DNA of 38,653 bases from Verrucomicrobiales bacterium (lineage in GTDB: Bacteria > Verrucomicrobiota > Verrucomicrobiia > Limisphaerales > Palsa-1400), in NCBI GenBank assembly GCA_003138485.1, contig PLGF01000084.1:1-38653 (forward strand), written 5' to 3'. The position numbers and the translations under genes are program-made. Shown one piece after another: positions 1 through 8,500 of the stretch. The first letter of the stretch is position 1. Each line of letters begins with the position of its first letter. Under the pieces are notes generated by a model that made no database searches, was not told the origin of the DNA, and was given only the letters and a program-made list of their open reading frames with translations.

Positions 1-290
1 AAAAGTGACGACTGACACGGACATGACACGGACACGGACATGCGATGGGTTTCCTGAATCGCCCTGGGCTCCGGCAGCGCATCCACCAAGGCGCGGCGCT
101 TGGCTTTTCTGGCCTCAAGGCAGCGGGGCAGCGCCGCAGGATGGGGCGAGCGGCGCCGCGCCATCAACTTCCCGGCGCGCCCTTCCAACGAGGAGTAGAG
201 CGCAAGGACGCCTTCCTGCTCGACGCGCCGCGCCATCCGGTCGCGCACCACGCGGATTTCCCGCATAACTTCTGGTTCTCCAATCTTCAC
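1..290 (-). CDS. partial small protein of unknown function, 3' end outside window
   Basis: This reading frame opens with GTG at 290, directly after an in-frame TAA two codons upstream, or with ATG at 266 (MREIRVVRDRMARRVEQEG). It stays open to the left edge, so the C-terminus is missing. The N-terminus is charged and helical, like the short 'MREIxxxRE' proteins that often accompany toxin-antitoxin-like genes. That resemblance is from memory and names no function. The gene lies 55 nt downstream of the DUF2283 gene on the same strand and could be the fourth member of that small unit. The last visible codons run into a short repeated DNA stretch (14-42), so the true coding end may lie close by. 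It may not be a real gene. Confidence 0.35.
   Translation of the reverse strand, partial: MKIGEPEVMREIRVVRDRMARRVEQEGVLALYSSLEGRAGKLMARRRSPHPAALPRCLEARKAKRRALVDALPEPRAIQETHRMSVSVSCPCQSSL
14..42. repeat. short direct repeat GACACGGACATG
   Basis: The 12-mer GACACGGACATG occurs at 14-25 and 31-42, separated by a partial copy (GACACG, 25-30). It is a minor simple-sequence feature at the edge of the accessory island and may be the start of a longer array outside the window. Confidence 0.5.
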
Positions 291-345
291 GATTTAGATA
301 TGCAATTTCATCGCGCCTTAATTATCCGGGTTCTTAGCCGCGGCG

Positions 346-543
346 TTACGCCGTCACGGCATACTCCACGCCGCGCGGGTTCTCCACGCGTTGCGAGGCG
401 TTGAGCACTTCCAACCCGATCACATTCCCGTCTTTGTCGTAGTCAAGAATGACGCCGGGCTTGTCCTCATCGCTCTCTTCAACCGGCGCGTCGCGGAAAA
501 GAATCCGCAGGACGTCCACTTCGGAATCGTAGGTCACTTTCAT
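346..543 (-). CDS. DUF2283 family protein (putative antitoxin-like partner)
   Basis: This 65-residue protein has the DUF2283 pattern: an N-terminal MKVTYDSEVDVLRILF strand segment, an acidic middle (EESDEDKPGVILDYDKDGN) and IGLEVLNAS near the end. Its length is normal for the family. The start ATG overlaps the stop of the DUF4258 gene as ATGA (540-543), so the two are translationally coupled. DUF2283 and DUF4258 genes are commonly found next to each other, and an antitoxin/toxin relationship is suspected for such pairs. The family assignment comes from the sequence pattern; the antitoxin role is inference. Confidence 0.8.
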   Translation of the reverse strand: MKVTYDSEVDVLRILFRDAPVEESDEDKPGVILDYDKDGNVIGLEVLNASQRVENPRGVEYAVTA

Positions 544-788
544 ATTTTCCAGTACTTGTTGATTTTGCTCGTCCGATACACCGTCACCACTTTCGCCGTC
601 TTTTCGTTCACCATCACCCGCACCAGATACGGCTTGCGGTTGATCTCGACTTTAGATTGATAACATACCACATCGCCATGTTCAGGCACTTTCTGGTTGG
701 GGATTTCCAGCACCGATTCAACCACCGCCAGCGGGATGCCGCGCCGCTGGATTTCCTGCTGAACATGCTTGGAAAGATCGGGTTTCAT
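540..788 (-). CDS. DUF4258 family protein (putative RelE-like toxin)
   Basis: This 82-residue protein matches the small DUF4258 group: an amphipathic N-terminal helix (LSKHVQQEIQRRGIPLAVVESVLE), a 'P..VPEHGDVVCYQSKV' turn-strand segment, then alternating strands (YLVRVMVNEKTAKVVTVYRTSKINKYW). The closing 'VVTVYRTSKI.KYW' motif is typical. The fold is thought to resemble RelE/BrnT-type toxins, but catalytic residues cannot be assigned here. It overlaps the upstream methyltransferase-like gene by ATGA (785-788) and the downstream DUF2283 gene by ATGA (540-543), so three genes are coupled in one unit. Confidence 0.8.
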   Translation of the reverse strand: MKPDLSKHVQQEIQRRGIPLAVVESVLEIPNQKVPEHGDVVCYQSKVEINRKPYLVRVMVNEKTAKVVTVYRTSKINKYWKI

Positions 789-1180
789 TTCACTTTCACT
801 TTCACCGTTTTCGTCGTGTCGTTGCCGAGGATGTCAATCACCTTTACGACCACCGCGTATTCGCCCGGCGTGTCGTAGGAGTGCTTTGTCTCCAAATCCA
901 GTTTCGGTTCCTGGCGCGTGCGGTAGGTCTGCCACTCGTTGTGGAACGTGTCGCCCTTGTTGTCCCAATCCACGGCCCAATAATCAATCCACTGGCTCCA
1001 GTGCTTCACCGTCCGCCGCACATCTTCCGGCACGTCATCGGGCGGGATCACAAAATCCGACAGCTTCAATGTCACCTCGCGCTTGTCCGCGCCGTCATAT
1101 TTGCCTTCCCAAACCAGTTCCGTCCTGGTGACGGCGAGCGGATGTTGCGTTTTGGCCGCCGACTCGTTGCGTTCTGCCAT
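785..1180 (-). CDS. DNA methyltransferase-like protein lacking the catalytic domain (remnant or stand-alone tail)
   Basis: The 131-residue product has two parts. Residues 1-37 carry 'LAVTRTELVWEGKYD', which resembles the N-terminal lead-in of large site-specific DNA-methyltransferases of type III-like restriction systems. Residues 45-131 (VIPPDDVPEDVRR, HWSQWIDYWAVDWD, FHNEWQTYRTR, YAVVVKVIDILGNDTTK) resemble the beta-rich C-terminal extension of the same proteins. No DPPY or FxGxG motif is present, and the several-hundred-residue catalytic region is absent. This suggests either an in-frame internal deletion or a reduced protein kept with the DUF4258/DUF2283 pair, to which it is joined by an ATGA overlap. 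The family assignment is from memory. Confidence 0.5.
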   Translation of the reverse strand: MAERNESAAKTQHPLAVTRTELVWEGKYDGADKREVTLKLSDFVIPPDDVPEDVRRTVKHWSQWIDYWAVDWDNKGDTFHNEWQTYRTRQEPKLDLETKHSYDTPGEYAVVVKVIDILGNDTTKTVKVKVK

Positions 1181-1294
1181 GCGGGGAGCGTATCAGACGA
1201 GCCGGCCACGGCGCAAGCCCGGCATGACGGTGGCTTGTATATCAAGCACATGGAACAAATGAGGGAAAAAGAAGGGCCTTTATGAACCCCGAAG

Positions 1295-1324
1295 AAAAAA
1301 AAAGACCGCCCAAAGGGGCGGTCT
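1295..1324 (-). terminator. intrinsic terminator downstream of gmd
   Basis: A perfect 9-bp stem (1303-1311 with 1316-1324) and a 4-nt loop are followed, when read on the minus strand, by a run of T from the eight A at 1295-1302. It lies about 55 nt after the gmd stop codon and should end the gmd transcript before the accessory genes to its left. Confidence 0.9.
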
Positions 1325-1377
1325 GACTCGAAAAGGCGGGCCTCCGGGGGCATCGCCGAAAGGATGGAGGGCGGTTG

Positions 1378-2397
1378 CTATCCGACTACTTTGATGCGGC
1401 CTTCGCGGTGGTCTTGAAGCAGTTTCACGTCCGCATCGACCATCAACTTGACGAGGTCTTCGAAGCGTGTTTTGGGCTGCCAGCCGAGCTGCTTTTTGGC
1501 TTTGCTGTAGTCGCCGATGAGAAGGTCCACCTCGGCGGGGCGATAGTAGCGAGGGTCGATTTCCACGTACTTCTGCCAATCCAAACCGACGTGGGTGAAG
1601 GCGTGCTCGAGGAACTCGCGAACGGAGTGGGTTTCGTTGGTGGCGATGACGTAATCATCAGGTTGGGGCTGCTGGAGCATGAGCCACATGGCTTCAACAT
1701 ATTCCTTGGCGAAGCCCCAGTCGCGCTTGGCGTCGAGATTGCCCAGGTAGAGTTTGTGCTGGAGGCCGGCGGCGATATGAGCGACGGCGCGGGTGATTTT
1801 GCGGGTGACGAACGTTTCGCCGCGGCGGGGGGATTCGTGGTTGAAGAGAATCCCGTTGCTGGCGTGAAGACCGTAGGACTCGCGGTAGTTGACTGTGATC
1901 CAATAGGCGTAAACCTTGGCGCAGCCGTAAGGGCTGCGCGGGTAAAAGGGCGTCCTCTCCGTCTGCGGGATTTCCCGCACCATGCCGTACATTTCGCTGG
2001 AGGACGCCTGGTAAAAGCGCGGGGCCAAGCCGGCTTCGCGGATGGCCTCCAAGAGGCGCACGACGCCTGTGGCGCTGATGTCGGCGGTGTATTCCGGGGC
2101 GTCGAAGCTGACGCGGACGTGGCTTTGTGCGGCCAGGTTGTAAAGCTCATCGGGCTGGATTTTGCTGAGCAAACGGCTCAGGCCGCTGGCGTCGCTGAGG
2201 TCGCCATAATGGAGCAAGAGGCGGCTCTTGGCGTCGTGGGGGTCGGCGTAGATTGGCTCAAGCCGCCCGGTGTTAAACGTGCTGGCGCGGCGGATGATGC
2301 CATGCACTTGGTAGCCTTTGGAGAGGAGCAACTCAGCCAGGTACGAACCGTCCTGGCCGGTTATTCCGGTGATCAATGCTTTTTTGGTTGGTGTCAT
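1378..2397 (-). CDS. gmd: GDP-mannose 4,6-dehydratase
   Basis: This 339-residue enzyme of the extended short-chain dehydrogenase family converts GDP-D-mannose to GDP-4-keto-6-deoxy-D-mannose, the precursor of GDP-fucose, GDP-rhamnose and perosamine. The NAD(P)-binding loop [10 protein letters not shown] is at residues 11-20. The catalytic set is visible as SSSEMYG (132-138, with E135) and Y157-x3-K161 (YGCAK). The Gmd-specific [19 protein letters not shown] segment is at 186-204. I chose ATG 2397 because '[11 protein letters not shown]' begins just after it; the open frame extends to 2562 but that extension has no Gmd homology. The gene has its own leader and a terminator at 1295-1324, so it is separate from the big operon. 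No partner reductase or epimerase for GDP-fucose or rhamnose lies beside it. Length and motifs are fully normal. Confidence 0.95.
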   Translation of the reverse strand: MTPTKKALITGITGQDGSYLAELLLSKGYQVHGIIRRASTFNTGRLEPIYADPHDAKSRLLLHYGDLSDASGLSRLLSKIQPDELYNLAAQSHVRVSFDAPEYTADISATGVVRLLEAIREAGLAPRFYQASSSEMYGMVREIPQTERTPFYPRSPYGCAKVYAYWITVNYRESYGLHASNGILFNHESPRRGETFVTRKITRAVAHIAAGLQHKLYLGNLDAKRDWGFAKEYVEAMWLMLQQPQPDDYVIATNETHSVREFLEHAFTHVGLDWQKYVEIDPRYYRPAEVDLLIGDYSKAKKQLGWQPKTRFEDLVKLMVDADVKLLQDHREGRIKVVG

Positions 2398-2624
2398 AAA
2401 ATGGATATTTGAGCGGGCACGAAAAGGGGCGGCGCGGCGTTCCAAAGGCCGCGGCCCCCGACGCCGTCCGAAACGGAGGGAAAAACTCGAGATGGGGGGC
2501 ATGTCCCAAAAAGGTTTAAAGATGTCTTCCCACCGCACGACAAGCCCGCGCACCTCTGCCATGATAAGAGACAGTTGTTGTCAGAAAAACCGATGCTGCT
2601 CATAAACAATATGGAAACTAAGCT
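2398..2624. promoter_or_regulatory. divergent intergenic region between gmd and the small rightward gene
   Basis: The 227-nt gap between the two divergent starts should hold both promoters. On the minus strand TATCAT (complement of 2561-2566) is a possible -10 for gmd, without a convincing -35, and would give a leader of roughly 150 nt. An imperfect dyad GACA-N5-TGTC lies at 2570-2582 between the two candidate promoters and could be an operator. These are weak calls by eye; the gap itself is certain. Confidence 0.35.
2578..2606 (+). promoter_or_regulatory. sigma70-like promoter for the 2625-2984 gene
   Basis: TTGTCA (2578-2583, five of six consensus positions) and CATAAA (2601-2606, four of six) are separated by exactly 17 nt. 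The likely start of transcription near 2613 leaves a very short leader before the ATG at 2625. GGAAA at 2613-2617 could act as a weak ribosome-binding site if transcription begins slightly earlier. Confidence 0.5.
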
Positions 2625-2984
2625 ATGAAACACAAACATTTCACTGAACTTGTAATCACCATGCTGGCTTTCATCGTAGTCATCACAGCCAATCCTGGCA
2701 AGACCACTGCCGCCACAACGGAAACAGCGAGCGCTTCCGCCGCGTCCCCCGTTGGAGCGGGGCCGCCCGACATGGCCCGGGTCCAAAACCCGGACGGCGC
2801 GCCGCTGCAACAGCCCGCAAGCGCCGGCATCGGCGGCGAATCACCAGACGCGCGAGGGAACTTCACCGCGCCGCAGGTTTCGACGGGCGTCGTCATTGAC
2901 GTGGCGCTTTTAGGCCTCTTCATCATCCTGATTCCATCGGAAGAACGACGGAATGTTTTGCGAATCAAGTCGCCGGAAATCTGA
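2625..2984 (+). CDS. small exported or membrane-anchored protein of unknown function
   Basis: I do not recognise this 119-residue protein. Residues 1-30 look like a signal peptide: basic start MKHKHF, a hydrophobic core (LVITMLAFIVVITA) and a small-residue site near TTAATT. The middle (30-88) is rich in Ala, Gly, Pro and Ser and probably disordered. Near the C-terminus a second hydrophobic stretch (VVIDVALLGLFIILI, about 90-104) is followed by charged EERRNVLRIK, like a short C-terminal membrane anchor, although no PEP-CTERM or LPXTG motif is present. A promoter-like pair with 17-nt spacing lies just upstream. It is the only rightward gene in the window and converges on the end of the large operon. 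The competing minus-strand frames here give implausible Arg/Ser-rich proteins. Confidence 0.5.
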   Translation: MKHKHFTELVITMLAFIVVITANPGKTTAATTETASASAASPVGAGPPDMARVQNPDGAPLQQPASAGIGGESPDARGNFTAPQVSTGVVIDVALLGLFIILIPSEERRNVLRIKSPEI

Positions 2985-3012
2985 GAGAAAAAGGCGGCGC
3001 GCGGCGGATTGG

Positions 3013-3067
3013 GCCTTGAAAAGTTTCGATGCGCGGCAGCCTCCGCCCGGAAGGGCTGGTTCAAGGC
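3013..3067. terminator. inverted repeat between convergent genes (possible bidirectional terminator)
   Basis: GCCTTGAA at 3013-3020 is perfectly matched by TTCAAGGC at 3060-3067. Inside it CAGCC (3037-3041) can pair with GGCTG (3054-3058). The structure sits between the end of the rightward gene (2984) and the last codons of the LamG gene (stop at 3061), where a terminator for the long leftward operon would be expected. It lacks a U-run, so factor-independent termination is doubtful. Confidence 0.3.
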
Positions 3068-4680
3068 TCCCTCCTCCAGCGGTAGAGAATGGCAATCTCC
3101 TGACTTGACAACGGGCGATTGTAAACGCGGACATCATCCATTTCACAGGAGGTGTCGTGGCCCTCAGGGTCCCCGCCTATATACAAGGGAAAGGTGGTGG
3201 AAATGGAACTGAGCGTGCCTCCAAGCATTTCAGCCGGGCCGTTTTCGCCCGTGCATAAGACGCCATCCAAATAAATATCGACAAGCGGCACCTGGTAAAA
3301 GAAGTTGCAAACAACATGGTGCCACTTGGCGCCCCAATAGTCGCTGTTCAATTCTATGGGGGGAGATTCATACCAGTTGGAGAAGTTTTCCACGTAACCC
3401 TTTATATCCCAAGGCGCGTCGGAAAAAACACCCCAGCCCTGCCCGTAGTCAAGGCCCGATTCCTTGGCCAATTCCGATGAGCCGGTGTGCTGCAGGGCGA
3501 AGGCGCCATCCCAAAAGTTGAATGTCGTGATCCAGAACGAGGTCGAAAAAGCCGGCAGATTATCGGCCACGTTCCCCGCGTTGAGCGCCTGGCCGTTGCC
3601 GGTAAAGGAGAGGGCGTCGCCGGCCAATCCGGGAACCCAAGCGGGTGAGCCGATGAATGTGGCCGTGTTCCCATTCCCGCTTGAATCGGCGCAGTTGGTT
3701 CCAGTCCCGTCATCCAACCGATACCAGGCCAACAAACCGCCGGTGACGTTGGTGACGCCGTTGGTGTTGACCCAGATGTCCAAAGCCGTGACATCGCTTT
3801 GGGTGAACTGGTAATTGGTCCAGATGCCCACATACTGAACGTAGCCGGAGAAATTGTTCGTGCTGATGTCGCTGCCCAGGCCGGAGAAGGGGAAATAGTC
3901 GTTGGGCTGGCCCACTCCGGCCGTGCAGAGCAAACCGTTCGTGTAAAGCGTTCCACAGGCGTCGATCAAATCAAACGTTTCGTTGGTGTCTCCCGGATAG
4001 GCGTGGTTAAGCGGCACGGAAAGCATGTTCGTCGAATCCCAATCGCCATAAAGAAGGCCATTGCTGATCACCAACCCCTGGCCGGCGGCGGTCCCAAAAA
4101 CAACGCGGGCGTTGGAGTCAATCATATTTGGCCGGAACACGATCCACAGCGTGAAATTGCTGCCAATCGCCAAAGCCGAATTGGTCAATGGATCAGGCGT
4201 GGAATTGAAGTAAACACCCAGCGCCGTGTCAACCGGCGGAACCCCGGGCGGTTGGAGCACAATCCCGTTGATCCGATCCGTCCATGCGGTCACGGCGTTG
4301 GACACGGACAAGTCATTGAAGTTCCAATAGGCGTACAGCGAACCCGGCGGCCCGATTTGCGTGGGGTCGAGGCTGGAGGCTGGCGGGGCGGAAATAAGGA
4401 GACGGAAGTACTGCTGCTGCTGGGTTATCGCGGTGGGAACAGTCACAATTGCGCCCGTGCCAGCCACTGTCTGAGTGTTCGTCCAATCGGGATTGGCAAG
4501 GTCAGCGGCCGCCTGAATCGTGTAAGAAGCGCCTGACTGGGTGGGAAAACCGATGGTGAGGCTGTTACTGACCACCCCGGTTGAAAAAAGGGGCGGACGG
4601 GAATTTTGGCTCAGGCCATAAGAGACGGTGACCACAACGAAGGCAAGGCTCCAAACAAGCGGATTAGATTTTGATTTCAT
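3061..4680 (-). CDS. secreted protein with two LamG/concanavalin A-like domains
   Basis: The 539-residue product begins with a signal peptide (MKSKSNPLVWSLAFVVVTVS, cleavage near residue 25). A small beta module at about 35-95 (SYTIQAAADL..PDWTNT..YFRL) is of a type frequent in Verrucomicrobiota secreted proteins. A first jelly-roll, LamG-like region spans about 110-305 (YWNFNDLS...FTLWIVFRP...YVQYVGIW). A better conserved LamG domain spans 315-535 (GLLAWYRLDDGTG..., FSTSFWITT, WHHVVCNF, VDIYLDGVL, MDDVRVYNRPLSSQEI). Such domains bind carbohydrate or protein at the cell surface; no catalytic motif is seen. The ATG at 4680 overlaps the thioesterase gene by 17 nt, with AAGGA about 12 nt upstream, so the gene is translated as the last member of the megasynthase operon. 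A role in binding the polysaccharide made by the same operon is inference. Confidence 0.85.
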   Translation of the reverse strand: MKSKSNPLVWSLAFVVVTVSYGLSQNSRPPLFSTGVVSNSLTIGFPTQSGASYTIQAAADLANPDWTNTQTVAGTGAIVTVPTAITQQQQYFRLLISAPPASSLDPTQIGPPGSLYAYWNFNDLSVSNAVTAWTDRINGIVLQPPGVPPVDTALGVYFNSTPDPLTNSALAIGSNFTLWIVFRPNMIDSNARVVFGTAAGQGLVISNGLLYGDWDSTNMLSVPLNHAYPGDTNETFDLIDACGTLYTNGLLCTAGVGQPNDYFPFSGLGSDISTNNFSGYVQYVGIWTNYQFTQSDVTALDIWVNTNGVTNVTGGLLAWYRLDDGTGTNCADSSGNGNTATFIGSPAWVPGLAGDALSFTGNGQALNAGNVADNLPAFSTSFWITTFNFWDGAFALQHTGSSELAKESGLDYGQGWGVFSDAPWDIKGYVENFSNWYESPPIELNSDYWGAKWHHVVCNFFYQVPLVDIYLDGVLCTGENGPAEMLGGTLSSISTTFPLYIGGDPEGHDTSCEMDDVRVYNRPLSSQEIAILYRWRREP

Positions 4681-5584
4681 CACGCGCTGAGTTCCTTTCG
4701 CAGTGTGACGTGGGGATCGCTCGCTTTCTGAGCCAATCGGCTGTCTTATCGGCAAGAATCGAAATTGTTGGCTCTTCCCAAATGTCCAAATGGCTGCCCG
4801 GTATCTCAATCACTTCAAGATGTCCCGAAATGAGAGTGTCCCAACCCCGGCCTTCCACAGCGATGGACTTGTTGAAAACACCTCCTGCCTCGGCGGCCCG
4901 GAAGAGCACGGCGTCGCCGGCGAAGGGCTTCGCGGAATAAGCCCGGTACGCCTGAATGGATGCCTTGGCGACACGGTCTCCTGATCTCTCACGCATGTTT
5001 CCCTTTAGCCCGTTTGATGCTCCGGGTAAAGGACTTATTGTCATGCTTCGCAGTTTTTCGCGACATCGGAATGCGTGGCTTTTCCATTTGTTCCGGAACA
5101 GCCTGCAAAGAAACCGGCGTTTCTCGGTCGCATCCCTCCGCTTGAGGCGCAGGATCAGTTCTGACATCGCTTCACGCATCGAGCGTCCGCAAACGGTTAT
5201 GGAGGAGTGAATCCAGCTATCCCACAGGATGAGTTCTTCGACGTCGAGGCCGCTGGCACGCAACTGTTGTGCCGCTTCGTAAGCGACCACGCCACCGAAG
5301 GAATAGCCGCAAAGGGAATAGGGGCCTTGAGGACAGACCCTCCGAATCTGGCCAATGACGCAACTGGCAAGGTCTTCCACGCGGTTCAGAGGCGCTTCTT
5401 CTCCGCTTAGGCCCGGATACCGCAGGCCGTCGTGGCAGGAACGCACTTGGCCAACCCGCCGCGCCACGGGCGGCGGGAAGATCGCCGCGCCGTCATGGCC
5501 TGGAATAAAAAACAATGGCGCTCCGTCCTGCGCGCCACGGGGCCCGCCAGGCGGACGATTACCCGATTTTTTTTGCGTCAACAT
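4664..5584 (-). CDS. alpha/beta-hydrolase thioesterase of the NRPS/PKS line (second TE)
   Basis: This 306-residue protein has an NRPS-type thioesterase fold: oxyanion segment PLFFIPGHDG (23-32), nucleophile elbow LCGYSFGG with S95, D122 in 'LILWDSW', and H265 in 'IPGSHLDIWEEP'. Together these form an intact Ser-Asp-His triad. It could be a type II editing thioesterase that clears stalled chains from carrier domains, or the second half of a tandem TE. Its ATG at 5584 lies inside the end of the megasynthase gene (26-nt overlap) without a Shine-Dalgarno sequence, and its first 20 residues look like a linker. Removing one A from the run at 5567-5574 would fuse it in frame to the upstream TE domain. 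Lid residues 135-205 are unusually basic. Its own stop overlaps the LamG gene. Confidence 0.9.
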   Translation of the reverse strand: MLTQKKSGNRPPGGPRGAQDGAPLFFIPGHDGAAIFPPPVARRVGQVRSCHDGLRYPGLSGEEAPLNRVEDLASCVIGQIRRVCPQGPYSLCGYSFGGVVAYEAAQQLRASGLDVEELILWDSWIHSSITVCGRSMREAMSELILRLKRRDATEKRRFLCRLFRNKWKSHAFRCREKLRSMTISPLPGASNGLKGNMRERSGDRVAKASIQAYRAYSAKPFAGDAVLFRAAEAGGVFNKSIAVEGRGWDTLISGHLEVIEIPGSHLDIWEEPTISILADKTADWLRKRAIPTSHCERNSARDEIKI

Positions 5585-8500
5585 CCAGATTGGGTGTGGA
5601 ATGAAACGGCGCGGCGAAACCGGCGGGAATCAGCGAGCCATTGTCGTATTCCCGCCCGTTGCTGTGCGGCCGCGGCTTCCCCCGATTTTCCGCCGGCGTA
5701 TTTTGAGGCCGGAACCGTTCCGTTATCTTCTCATAACTTCGGGCCAGTCCGGGCAAACTGGACCGGCTTAGAATATTCACATGGTCTCCGGGAACTTCCA
5801 AAACTTCCACTCCCCCAAGGAACAGTTTTTCCGCGCCCATGCTTTCATCAATGCGCCGATACGATTGAGCCATCCAATCATCAACGGGCAAAAGGACGAA
5901 CCCCCGGCACGACAAGGGCTGAGCGTTATACCCGCGCATGGCAAATTTATAGATCCGTTCCGTGACGACCCAGGGCATTTCCTCCCCGGAATCAGCGCCG
6001 CGGAGGAAGCGGCGTTCGTCGTCAATCCGGTCTCTTTCAAATTTGACTCTGGCGCGGAACTTCCGCCAGACGTACATCGGCCCCTTGCGCAAGGTGTTTC
6101 CAATGTGGCCTCGAATCCACGTCCATTCCCACCACAATCGCGACGGCCGCGCCATCCAAGTGTCCAGGAGCACCACCCCGGCCACCTGCCTGCCTTCGCG
6201 CCGCAACTGCTGCGCCACTTCGTATGCCAGCATCCCGCCAAAACAGTATCCAGTCAACAATAATGGACCCGTGGTTTTCAGCTTCTTGAGCGCCGCCACA
6301 TGCGGCGTCGCCAGATCCTCCATCCGCATCAAATCCGACGCTCTCCTGTTCGCCGCGGCCCTGACCACCGATTCGGGCAATGGCGTCATCGAGGCGTAAA
6401 GACTGGCGTTCGCGGGAAGCAGATTCGCCAGGTTGAACAATTCCAGACTGCCGGGTCCGGTCAGTAAAACAAGGGTCGGCCCCGAATCGCACATGCGAAG
6501 GGGAATCAGTTCTGATGTTGGCTCGCTTGTTTTCCGGCCAGCGAGGTCTTTCGCCAATTCCCCGATGGTTGGGTGTTGAAAGATGGCGCGCGCGGGGAGA
6601 TCGAATCTGAGCGCCTGCTTGATCTTGCTGGCCAGCCGAATCGCCAGCAAGGAGTCGCCGCCCGCCTCAAAGAAATTGTCTTGCGTACCCACTTGCTTGG
6701 TCCGCAACAATTGCGACCAGATGCCGGCCAATGTCTTTTCCATGTCCGTTACTGGGGCGACAAAGTCCTTCCCCGACTCGGGCGGCGCGAGGTCCGGCGC
6801 GGGAAGAGTCTTGCGATCCACCTTGCCATTGGGCGTGAGGGGGAACCGATCGAGCGTGACGAAAACCGAGGGCACCATGTAATCGGGCAGCTTCGCCTGA
6901 AGGAGGCCGCGCAATTCTGAATTCTTCACCGGCTCTCCGCCGTTGGTGGTCAAATAGGCCACCAACCGCTTGTCGCCGGGAACATCCTCCCGCGCCACCA
7001 CCACCGCTTCCCGCACCCCTGGAAGGCCCGCTAACACCGATTCGATTTCCCCCAACTCAATGCGAAATCCTCGAATCTTCACCTGGTGATCCATCCGCCG
7101 GAGATACTCGATGGCGCCATCGGGCAGATAGCGGGCCAGATCGCCTGTCTTATAGAGGCGCGCCCCAGGCTCCGATTTGAATGGGTCTGGAATGAACTTC
7201 TCCGCGGTCAGCTCCGTCCGGTTGAAATACCCTCGCGCCAGACCAATCCCCCCAATGTGCAATTCGCCCGGCACGCCGATGGGGGTCGGTTGCAAATGCC
7301 GGTCCAGGATGTAGATCTGTGTGTTGGCTATCGGGCGACCGATGGGAACTGTCCGCAGCGGGCTCTTACGCTGGCAAGCCCAATACGTCACGTCCACGGC
7401 CGCCTCCGTCGGGCCATATAAATTGTGGAGTTCGGCCGGCAGAATGGAGAAGAATCTTTGCTGCAACTCATAAGGAAGGGCTTCGCCACTGCAGATCACC
7501 CTCTTGAGGCTGGCGCACGAAAGCTCCAATCCTTGCGCCTCCAGGAACGCACTGAGCATCGAGGGCACGAAATGTATCGTGGTGATTTCCTCCTTGCGGA
7601 TCAGGTCGGCCAGGTACGCGGCATCCCTGTGGGCGCCCGGCAGCGCCACGACCAGTTTGGCCCCGGTGAGCAAGGGCCAGAAGAACTCCCACACCGAAAC
7701 GTCAAAGCTGAACGGTGTCTTTTGCAGCACTCGATCTGAAGGTGTCAGCCGGTAGGCGTCCTGCATCCAGAGCAAGCGGTTGACGATGGCCACGTGCGTG
7801 TTCATCGCCCCTTTGGGGCGGCCCGTGGAACCGGAGGTGTAAATCATATAGGCCAGATGCTCCGCCCTCGCGGAGGAGGGGATGCGGCCCGCGCTCTCCC
7901 TGGTGATCAGGGGCCAGTCCGCATCCAGCCGGACGACTTTGCCGGTGTGCGCGGGCAGAATTCCCTGCAAGCTCGATTGCGTCAGAAGGATCGGAGCGCC
8001 TGCGTCAGCGAGCATGAAGGCCAGCCTTTCCTTTGGGTACTCCGGGTCCATGGGCACGTAGGCCCCCCCGGCTTTGAGTATCCCCAGCAACCCCACCACC
8101 ATCTCCAACGAGCGCTCCACGCAAATGCTCACCAGCGTGTCCGGCCCAACCCCCAGCCTTTGCAAATAGCGGGCCAATTGGTTGGCCCGCTCATCGAGTT
8201 GACGGTACGTGAGCTTCTTGCCTTCAAAAATGACGGCTGTGGCATCAGGCGCGCGCTCGACTTGCTCCTCAATCAGTTCGTGCAGACACCGGCTCCTGGG
8301 ATATTCGATCCGCGTCTGATTCCACTCCACCAGCAGCTGCCGCCTTTCAGCTTCATTGAGGATGGGAAGCATGGAGATGGCTTGATCTGGATTGCGCAGC
8401 ATTCCTTCGATCAGGCTTTTCCAATGGCCCAGCCAGCGTCCCATGGTGGTTCCATCGAACAGGTCAACATTAAATCGGCAGCAGATGCGAAGGTCTTCAC

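Noticed and set aside
1375-2412. Long rightward open frame opposite gmd (345 codons)
   Set aside because: It is antisense to an unmistakable GDP-mannose dehydratase; the length follows from GC-rich codon bias, and no domain is recognisable.
2398-2562. N-terminal extension of gmd
   Set aside because: The frame is open but the extra 55 residues are Arg/Pro-rich with no Gmd similarity, and the family start coincides with ATG 2397. The stretch is more likely leader and promoter DNA.
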